A stretch of 10,099 bases of DNA from Alphaproteobacteria bacterium (GTDB lineage Bacteria; Pseudomonadota; Alphaproteobacteria; Micavibrionales; Micavibrionaceae): contig JAESUK010000070.1 in the NCBI GenBank assembly GCA_016763095.1, positions 1 through 10,099 of the forward strand, given 5' to 3'. Within the stretch, counting starts at the first letter, position 1, and the number at the start of each line of letters is the position of its first letter. A program made the position numbers and the translations under genes. Shown piece after piece: positions 1-5,561 of the stretch. The notes below the pieces were generated by a model. That model saw only the letters and a program-made list of their open reading frames with translations, did no database searches and had not been told where the DNA came from.

Positions 1-5
1 ACACC

Positions 6-809
6 ATGAAATATGAAGACTTTCATCATTTATTATTTGATCATAAAGACAACGGCGTATTACTGGTAACGCTTAACAGACCTGAAGTAATGAATGCGAC
101 CAATGCAAGGTTACATTGGGAACTGACAAAAATTTGGGACGTGATTGAAGCAGACGATAACACTAAAGTGGTTGTGGTAACAGGCGCGGGTGATCGTGCA
201 TTTTCTGCCGGCGGTGATTTGGATTGGGTTAGCGGCATGGTTGGTAACGCGGCGGCATTAGAAGGTGTTAGAAAAGAGGCGGCGGATTTGGTCTACAACA
301 TTTTAAGTTTCGAAAAACCGATTATTTCAGCCATTAACGGCGTAGCAGTTGGTGCAGGATTGGTGGTTGCCTTGTTAGCTGATATCAGTGTTATTTCTAA
401 AGAACACGGTAAGTTTACAGATGGTCATGTCAAATTAGGCGTTGCAGCAGGTGACCATGCAGCCATTATTTGGCCTTTATTATGCGGTATGGCAAAAGCA
501 AAATATTACCTTATGACGGCTGATTTCCTTAATGGTGAAGAAGCTGAGCGAATTGGAATGGTTAGCCTTTGCGTACCCCATGAAGAGTTGATGGAAAGGG
601 CAATGAAAGTGGCCAACAAACTGGCTAGAGGCAGCCAACCTGCTATTAAAGGTACTAAGAAAACCTTAAATGGCTGGATGCAAATGGCATCGCCTATTTT
701 TGAAGCCTCATTACGTGAGGAAATGCTGAACTTCTTAGGTGAAGATGCCAAAGAGGGCGTAGCGGCAATCAGAGAGAAAAGGGCACCCAACTTTCCCTCT
801 GCTCAATAA
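6..809 (+). CDS. Crotonase-family protein (enoyl-CoA hydratase/isomerase-like)
   Basis: A 267-residue cytosolic crotonase-fold protein, the usual length for this family, expected to act on a CoA thioester. The first oxyanion-hole segment AFSAGGD is at residues 65-71, and the second is around GVAVGAG at 112-118. The helix and C-terminal region (TADFLNGEEAERIGMV, 171-186) are also typical. The two glutamates that perform hydration in rat enoyl-CoA hydratase (Glu144, Glu164) align with Val120 and His141, so plain hydratase activity is doubtful. Isomerase, hydrolase, lyase or a specialised hydratase role are alternatives. The block FTDGHVKLGVAAGDH (137-151) resembles a common but poorly characterised crotonase subgroup. 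The ATG lies five bases into the window, so the ribosome binding site is not visible and an upstream extension cannot be excluded. It precedes the alcohol dehydrogenase by 53 bases on the same strand. Fold assignment is firm; the reaction is unknown. Confidence 0.9.
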   Translation: MKYEDFHHLLFDHKDNGVLLVTLNRPEVMNATNARLHWELTKIWDVIEADDNTKVVVVTGAGDRAFSAGGDLDWVSGMVGNAAALEGVRKEAADLVYNILSFEKPIISAINGVAVGAGLVVALLADISVISKEHGKFTDGHVKLGVAAGDHAAIIWPLLCGMAKAKYYLMTADFLNGEEAERIGMVSLCVPHEELMERAMKVANKLARGSQPAIKGTKKTLNGWMQMASPIFEASLREEMLNFLGEDAKEGVAAIREKRAPNFPSAQ

Positions 810-835
810 ACTTACTTGTATAAACCGACCATTTT

Positions 836-841
836 TATAAT
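836..841 (+). promoter_or_regulatory. Possible -10 element upstream of the PQQ dehydrogenase
   Basis: A perfect TATAAT sits 21 bases before the start codon of the alcohol dehydrogenase, in an AT-rich gap. The matching -35 is poor: TTACTT at 812-817 is 18 bases upstream, and TTGTAT at 816-821 is only 14 bases upstream. If used, transcription would start near 848, just ahead of the GAGG ribosome binding site at 854-857. The hexamer could also arise by chance in such AT-rich DNA. Confidence 0.3.
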
Positions 842-862
842 AAAAGATATGACGAGGTAAAT

Positions 863-2869
863 ATGTTTAAATTTTCTATGTTTAAAAACAGATGTGGTCT
901 ATTAGTGGTTTTATTAATTTGTTTTTTTGTTAATAATACACTCTACGCCCAAACACTAGAGGATGTAACAAAAAATAGTGATCCATCTCAATATGGGTTA
1001 GGACATAACCTCAATAGGTTTAGTGTCTTAGAACAGGTTAATCGTAATAACGTTGGTAACCTTGTGCCAGTTTGGAACTTTAGTCTAGGAGATAACCGCG
1101 GACAAGAAGCCAATCCATTAATGCGCAATGGAAAGCTATTTATTACATCCCATAACGCAACCTATGCCATTGATGCCAGAACGGGCCATCAAATCTGGAA
1201 AGCTAAACATGAATACCCAAAAGAAACGCTTGTTTGTTGCGGGATTGTAAATAGAGGGGCAGCATTATATAAAAACTTAGTTATTAGAGTAACAATGGAT
1301 GGTTTTGTTGTTGCTTTGGATGCGTTAAATGGTAAGCAAGTATGGAAGGCTAAAGCGGCTAAACCAGAAGATGGTTACTCCATGACATTAGCGCCGCTTA
1401 TTGCAAATGATGTTGTCATCACAGGTGTATCTGGAGGTGAATTTGGCGTCAGAGGTTATATTGATGGCTGGGAACCAAATACAGGTAACCACCTGTGGCG
1501 TTTTTACACTATCCCTTCACCCAATGAGCCAGGTGGGGACACTTGGCCTGGCGATACTTGGAAAAGGGGCGGCGGGCCAACCTGGCTAACAGGCTCATAC
1601 GACCCTGAGCTGGATATTGTTTACTGGGGAGTTGGCAATCCTAGCCCTTGGAACCCGTCTGTACGTAAGGGGGACAACCTTTACACAAACTCAATGTTAG
1701 CTCTAAAACCTAAGACCGGTAGGTTAGTTTGGCACTACCAATTTACGCCGAATGATGCTTTTGATTATGATGGCGTTAATGAACCTGTTTTAACAGAGCT
1801 GGATATTGACGGAAAAACACACAAAGTTTTGATGCAGGCGAACAGAAATGGTTTCTTCTATGTACTAGACCGGGTTAATGGAAAACTTTTGAAAGCTAAC
1901 CCTTTTGTATCAAAAATAACTTGGGCAAATGGTATTGATTTAAAAACTGGTCGGCCTATTTTATCAGAACGTACAAAGAACCTTAAAGAAAAAGGTGACT
2001 CTGCAGAAATTTGGCCTTCAGCCTTTGGGGGTAAGAACTGGGCAGGAATGTCTTTTAGCCCTAAAACTGGGTTGGCTTATGTGAATACTTTCAACAGAGG
2101 CTGGAAATATACGCCATTTAAGCCAGAATTTAAACCGGGTGTATTCTATATAGGCATGGATTTTGAGTGGCTTAAGACAGATGGACCAACGGGTTACTTG
2201 AAAGCTATTGATCCTTTGACAGGCAAATCAAAATGGGAGGTTCCTTCGTCAGTACCCATGAATGGTGGGGTGCTAAGCACCGCTGGGAATTTGGTTTTTA
2301 GTGGTTCGCAAACCGGAGAGCTATACGCTTTTGATTCTCAATCTGGAGATGTCCTTTGGTATTTTAAAACAGGCTCAGGAATTATCGCGCCTCCAACAAC
2401 ATATATATTAGATGGTGTTCAATACATAGCAGTTATGAGCGGGTTAGGGGGTGCATATGCCCCATTTTCAGGCGATAAAAACTTAAAAGAAATCAATCCA
2501 GGCGGTTCTTTGTGGGTATTTGCACTTACATCAACAAATGCTCATAACACGTCTAAATCTATAAAGGGTGAGAGTATCTTGCTGAAACAAATTGATACTG
2601 TGCAAGTGGTCAAAAAAACTAAAAGGTCTCCGTTAAGTGCATCTGCGAAGAAAGGGCGAATTTTGTTTAATCATACGTGCTCTCATTGCCATGGGATAAA
2701 TCGAGTAACATCAGGAAGCACTACCTACGACCTCAGGACATTCCCTAAAAGTGATAAAAACCGTTTTATCAACTCTGTACTGAATGGTAAAGGTTTGATG
2801 CCTGCGTGGAATGGAAAATTAGATAATGAAGAAGTCGAACAGTTATTTTCTTATGTGATATCGGATTAG
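863..2869 (+). CDS. Secreted PQQ-dependent alcohol dehydrogenase with C-terminal cytochrome c (quinohaemoprotein)
   Basis: A 668-residue type II quinohaemoprotein alcohol dehydrogenase. This class oxidises alcohols to aldehydes in the periplasm and passes electrons through PQQ to its own haem. Residues 1-29 form a signal peptide (basic start, hydrophobic core, likely cleavage after LYA). The eight-bladed propeller covers about 35-556. It carries the vicinal Cys125-Cys126 pair that lies over PQQ, the metal ligands Glu193 (GGEFG) and Asn259 (GVGNPSPW), and the catalytic Asp301 in NDAFDYDG. Asp303, two residues later, is the position linked to lanthanide use in XoxF-type enzymes. A variable linker (557-592) leads to a small cytochrome c with CSHCH at 606-610 and Met646 as probable sixth haem ligand. 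GAGG at 854-857 supports this start. The aldehyde dehydrogenase that could take the product is the convergent neighbour. Substrate is not predictable. Class is very sure. Confidence 0.95.
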   Translation: MFKFSMFKNRCGLLVVLLICFFVNNTLYAQTLEDVTKNSDPSQYGLGHNLNRFSVLEQVNRNNVGNLVPVWNFSLGDNRGQEANPLMRNGKLFITSHNATYAIDARTGHQIWKAKHEYPKETLVCCGIVNRGAALYKNLVIRVTMDGFVVALDALNGKQVWKAKAAKPEDGYSMTLAPLIANDVVITGVSGGEFGVRGYIDGWEPNTGNHLWRFYTIPSPNEPGGDTWPGDTWKRGGGPTWLTGSYDPELDIVYWGVGNPSPWNPSVRKGDNLYTNSMLALKPKTGRLVWHYQFTPNDAFDYDGVNEPVLTELDIDGKTHKVLMQANRNGFFYVLDRVNGKLLKANPFVSKITWANGIDLKTGRPILSERTKNLKEKGDSAEIWPSAFGGKNWAGMSFSPKTGLAYVNTFNRGWKYTPFKPEFKPGVFYIGMDFEWLKTDGPTGYLKAIDPLTGKSKWEVPSSVPMNGGVLSTAGNLVFSGSQTGELYAFDSQSGDVLWYFKTGSGIIAPPTTYILDGVQYIAVMSGLGGAYAPFSGDKNLKEINPGGSLWVFALTSTNAHNTSKSIKGESILLKQIDTVQVVKKTKRSPLSASAKKGRILFNHTCSHCHGINRVTSGSTTYDLRTFPKSDKNRFINSVLNGKGLMPAWNGKLDNEEVEQLFSYVISD

Positions 2870-2891
2870 TACATTTATGGTGTAAAGGTAG

Positions 2892-2922
2892 TTAATTGAA
2901 GCTGGATTAGAAAGGCAATTAA
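2892..2922. other. Short inverted repeat between convergent genes
   Basis: TTAATTG (2892-2898) and CAATTAA (2916-2922) are perfect inverted arms around a 17-base loop, in the 80-base gap between the convergent alcohol and aldehyde dehydrogenases. A bidirectional terminator is expected here. The stem is short, AT-rich and has no flanking T-run, so a terminator role is weakly supported. I see nothing else in this gap. Confidence 0.2.
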
Positions 2923-2949
2923 GCACACTCATTTCAACAATGTTTGTGT

Positions 2950-4356
2950 CTACAATTTTGCTCGATTTATAACTTTAAGGGAGGTGTATTCAAGTAACCC
3001 CTCTTTTCCCCATTCAACACCTAGGCCGGATTGTTTCATTGGGCATGACGGTATATTAGGCCCAAATGCAGTATGTTGGTTGATCCAAATTGTTCCTGCA
3101 TCCATTTTTTCAGCAATAGCATATGCTTTGTCTAGGTCATTTGACCAAACAGAGCCCCCCAGTCCATAAGAAGAGTCATTTGCATAAACGATGGCCTCGT
3201 CAATTGTTGTAAATTTTATAATGGGTAGAACCGGGCCGAATGGTTCTTCATCCACGAGAGCTGTCCCATTTTTTATATCTTTTACAAGCGTTAGAGGGAT
3301 AAAGTACCCAGGGCCTTTAGGAATTACTCCGCCAGCAATAATGCTGCCATTTTGTCGACCATTTTCAATATAGTTTTTTATTTTTTCGTACTGTTCTTTA
3401 TTTTGTACAGGTCCAAATTGAGACTTTTCATCCATTCCATCACCAATGGTGGCGGAATTCGCAAGCGTTGCAAGTTCTTCGCAAAGTTCATCGTATATTT
3501 TTTCTTGTACGTAGAGACGTTTTAAGGCAATGCATGTTTGTCCACTATTCAGAAAGGCAGAACCAAGTATTTTTTTTGCTACAATTTTAGGGTCTACGTC
3601 ATTCAATACAATTGCAGCATCATTTCCACCAAGCTCTAATGTCGGTCTCTTAAGGGTTGGTGCCACACTCTCCAAGATTTTTTTACCTGTTTCGATTGAA
3701 CCAGTAAATGAAATTTTAGTTATACCTTTATGAGTAGTAATTTTTGGGCCAAGCTCCCCATTATCTATTAGTATATTAACGAGACCTGCTGGGACAATAT
3801 CTTTAATAATCTCTCCTAAAATGGCTGCTGTTATAGGAGTACTTGGAGCTGGCTTAATAATTAAGCTATTACCAGCCAGTAGAATAGGGGCCAGTTTGTA
3901 AATACAAATAAGAAAAGGGAAGTTCCAAGGTATTATTCCAGCGACAACGCCTAAAGGTACATGGTGGATTTCAACAAGTTGTTCAGCATCATCAATCAAC
4001 ACTTCTGATGGAATATCTACCTCGGAAAAATGCTGGCAAAATGAAGCCGCAAACTCAACCTCCATTACAGCTGATTGAAGAGTTTTTCCTTGCTCCATAG
4101 TAAGGGCGGTCGCTATTTTTGTTTTGTTTTCAAGAATAGCATCTGCAATTTTGACAAGTATGCCCTGACGTTCTTTGATAGAACTTGTCTTATAAGTCTC
4201 GAAAGCTTTTATGGCTGCACTAACTGCGCGATCTAATTCTTCTTCATCTGCTAAAGCAACTGTAGCAAATGGCTCTTCATTAGCAGGGTTGATAACGTCC
4301 ATACTCTTTTTGGTATTTACTAAAACCCCATTGATTAATAATTGGTAAGTATTCAT
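2950..4356 (-). CDS. NAD(P)-dependent aldehyde dehydrogenase
   Basis: A 468-residue cytosolic aldehyde dehydrogenase of the classical superfamily, slightly shorter than the usual 480-500. All catalytic parts are intact: Asn145 in IIPWNFPF, the cofactor-binding FTGSIETGKK segment (218-226), the general base Glu241 in LELGGND, the nucleophile Cys275 in SGQTC, and EEPFGPV at 370-376. It should oxidise an aldehyde to the carboxylate with NAD+ or NADP+. The presence of the CoA-transferase downstream suggests a free acid is the product, rather than direct acylation. An AGGGG ribosome binding site (plus-strand 4365-4369) lies eight bases before the ATG. It diverges from the TetR regulator across a shared control region and converges on the PQQ alcohol dehydrogenase, whose aldehyde product is the obvious candidate substrate. 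A succinate-semialdehyde dehydrogenase-like role is possible. Family certain, substrate unknown. Confidence 0.95.
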   Translation of the reverse strand: MNTYQLLINGVLVNTKKSMDVINPANEEPFATVALADEEELDRAVSAAIKAFETYKTSSIKERQGILVKIADAILENKTKIATALTMEQGKTLQSAVMEVEFAASFCQHFSEVDIPSEVLIDDAEQLVEIHHVPLGVVAGIIPWNFPFLICIYKLAPILLAGNSLIIKPAPSTPITAAILGEIIKDIVPAGLVNILIDNGELGPKITTHKGITKISFTGSIETGKKILESVAPTLKRPTLELGGNDAAIVLNDVDPKIVAKKILGSAFLNSGQTCIALKRLYVQEKIYDELCEELATLANSATIGDGMDEKSQFGPVQNKEQYEKIKNYIENGRQNGSIIAGGVIPKGPGYFIPLTLVKDIKNGTALVDEEPFGPVLPIIKFTTIDEAIVYANDSSYGLGGSVWSNDLDKAYAIAEKMDAGTIWINQHTAFGPNIPSCPMKQSGLGVEWGKEGLLEYTSLKVINRAKL

Positions 4357-4421
4357 TTTAGAAGCCCCTGAAGAGTTATTTTGATTTATTGATAATCATA
4401 TTACTTACTTGTCACCCTTAA

Positions 4422-4458
4422 ATCGAACGTTTGTTTGAATATTGTCGCATTGTTCGAT
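4422..4458. promoter_or_regulatory. Candidate TetR operator cluster in the divergent intergenic region
   Basis: Three related hexamers lie here: TCGAAC (4423-4428, the reverse complement of GTTCGA), GTTTGA (4433-4438) and GTTCGA (4452-4457). The outer two extend to perfect 7-base inverted arms, ATCGAAC at 4422-4428 and GTTCGAT at 4452-4458. The first two also form a compact imperfect palindrome with a 4-base spacer, the size usual for a TetR-family dimer. The last two are direct repeats 19 bases apart. They sit over the -35 and just before the -10 of the candidate regulator promoter, the expected place for autorepression. Binding by the adjacent regulator is inference. Confidence 0.5.
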
Positions 4459-4463
4459 ATAGT
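4435..4463 (+). promoter_or_regulatory. Candidate sigma-70 promoter for the regulator-mutase operon
   Basis: TTGAAT (4435-4440, four of six matches to TTGACA) is separated by exactly 17 bases from TATAGT (4458-4463, five of six matches to TATAAT). Transcription would begin around 4470, leaving a leader of about 25 bases before the regulator start codon. The operator-like half-sites overlap or abut both hexamers. The prediction is by eye. Confidence 0.5.
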
Positions 4464-4494
4464 ACACTTTTATGGCAAGTACAAAATATTATAA

Positions 4495-5100
4495 ATGACT
4501 AAAAATAAAGAGAATAAGGCAAAGGTTAGAAAATCCCGGAAGCAGGTCATTCTTGATGTAGCGGCAAAGCTATTCAGCCAAAAAGGATTTCATGCCTTAT
4601 CTATACGGGATATAGCTAAGGAAGCAGGAATCTTACCAGGGTCGTTGTATTACCATTTTTCATCTAAAGAAGAACTGTTATATTCAGTATATTCTGAAGG
4701 TGTAATGCGGATAGCGTCTAGCGTAGATAAAGCTATTGCAAGTAAGCAAGGAAGCTGGGAAAAATTGGCGGCGGCTTGTTGTATGCACCTAGAAATGTTA
4801 CTTGATCAGAGTCATTATGCGCAGGTGGTTGTGAAAATTTTACCTGATGAATCAAGTGGCATTAGGGACAGTTTAGTACTGCTGAGAAATGAGTACGAGA
4901 ATAGGTTTAAAGTTCTAATCAACGATTTAGAAATGGTTCCTGATATAAATCGTAAATATGTACGACTTTTTTTACTTACTTCTCTAAATTCTGCACCAAC
5001 ATGGTATAGACCTGGGATAGATAAACCGAAAACAATATCCAAAGAGTTTATAAATATTATTAAGAAAAAAACTGAATTAAATAGGACAAACAATGATTGA
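4495..5100 (+). CDS. TetR-family transcriptional regulator
   Basis: A 201-residue TetR-type repressor. The N-terminal DNA-binding domain follows a basic tail: ILDVAAKLFSQKGF at residues 19-32, then the helix-turn-helix SIRDIAKEAGILPGSLYYHF (36-55) ending in the family's YYHF-SSKEEL signature. The C-terminal ligand domain is divergent, but LNSAPTWYRPG near residues 164-174 resembles the WYRPG-type ending seen in KstR2-like regulators, several of which respond to acyl-CoA intermediates. It is the first gene of the mutase operon and overlaps the next gene by 8 bases, so it is probably autoregulated and made in step with the enzymes. It may also control the divergent aldehyde dehydrogenase. No strong Shine-Dalgarno precedes this ATG. 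A nine-codon reading frame (4472-4498, including its stop) ends across the start codon. Family sure; ligand and targets inferred. Confidence 0.93.
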   Translation: MTKNKENKAKVRKSRKQVILDVAAKLFSQKGFHALSIRDIAKEAGILPGSLYYHFSSKEELLYSVYSEGVMRIASSVDKAIASKQGSWEKLAAACCMHLEMLLDQSHYAQVVVKILPDESSGIRDSLVLLRNEYENRFKVLINDLEMVPDINRKYVRLFLLTSLNSAPTWYRPGIDKPKTISKEFINIIKKKTELNRTNND

Positions 5101-5542
5101 AGAAAAAACAACAAAAGAAGCATTTAAGCCAAGAGTCTTAGTCACAAAAATTGGATTAGATGGACATGATCGTGGAAGCCGCATAATTGCTGCTTGGCTG
5201 CGTGATGCAGGTATGGAAGTTATTTATACCGCTCCTTGGCAAGAAATTTCCACTGTCGTCAAATTAGTCCAAGAAGAAGATGTGGATGTTATTGGATTAA
5301 GTTCATTAGCAACTGACCACCTTCTTGTTCCCAAGTTAATGACTGCTTTGAGTGAAGTTGGTTATCAACATGTAAAAGTAGTTGTTGGTGGGATTGTTCC
5401 TGATGCAGATGAGCTAATGCTGTTAGATGCTGGGGTATCAAAGGTTTTTCATACGGGCAGTGCAAAAAATGATGTTATTGAAGCCATTGGCGCACTAGCT
5501 AATAAGGCAAGAAATTCGTCTTCAAGCATCACGTTTAATTAA
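5093..5542 (+). CDS. B12-binding (small) subunit of an acyl-CoA mutase
   Basis: A 149-residue stand-alone cobalamin-binding domain, the normal length for the small subunit of split adenosylcobalamin-dependent acyl-CoA mutases such as archaeal methylmalonyl-CoA, isobutyryl-CoA and 2-hydroxyisobutyryl-CoA mutases. The base-off/His-on motif DGHDRG is at 23-28, with His25 as lower cobalt ligand. GLSSL (68-72) and VVGG (97-100) line the nucleotide-tail pocket. The usual GLHQTPE-like stretch after EVIYT is replaced by APWQEIS (47-53), and the common FGPGT near the end is FHTGS (119-123), so it is a divergent member. It should pair with the large subunit encoded 19 bases downstream. AGGA at 5083-5086 sits six bases before the ATG, and overlap with the regulator's stop codon suggests translational coupling. 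Domain identity is very secure. Confidence 0.95.
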   Translation: MIEEKTTKEAFKPRVLVTKIGLDGHDRGSRIIAAWLRDAGMEVIYTAPWQEISTVVKLVQEEDVDVIGLSSLATDHLLVPKLMTALSEVGYQHVKVVVGGIVPDADELMLLDAGVSKVFHTGSAKNDVIEAIGALANKARNSSSSITFN

Positions 5543-5561
5543 TCTAGAGTTAGGAGTAATC

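Noticed and set aside
506..790. A 94-codon minus-strand frame opposite the crotonase gene
   Set aside because: It is antisense to a conserved coding region and has no recognisable domain; treated as a shadow.
2870..2949. A strong bidirectional terminator between the convergent dehydrogenases
   Set aside because: Only a 7-base AT-rich stem with a 17-base loop is present, and there is no GC-rich stem or T-tract, so I list it just as an inverted repeat.
4357..4494. A cobalamin riboswitch upstream of the B12-dependent operon
   Set aside because: The leader after the predicted transcript start is only about 25 bases, too short for a cobalamin riboswitch, and I found no B12-box-like sequence in the gap.
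4815..5123. A 102-codon minus-strand frame opposite the TetR and B12-subunit genes
   Set aside because: It lies opposite two well-supported genes, its product is a low-complexity hydrophobic string, and it matches no family I recognise; it is a shadow frame.
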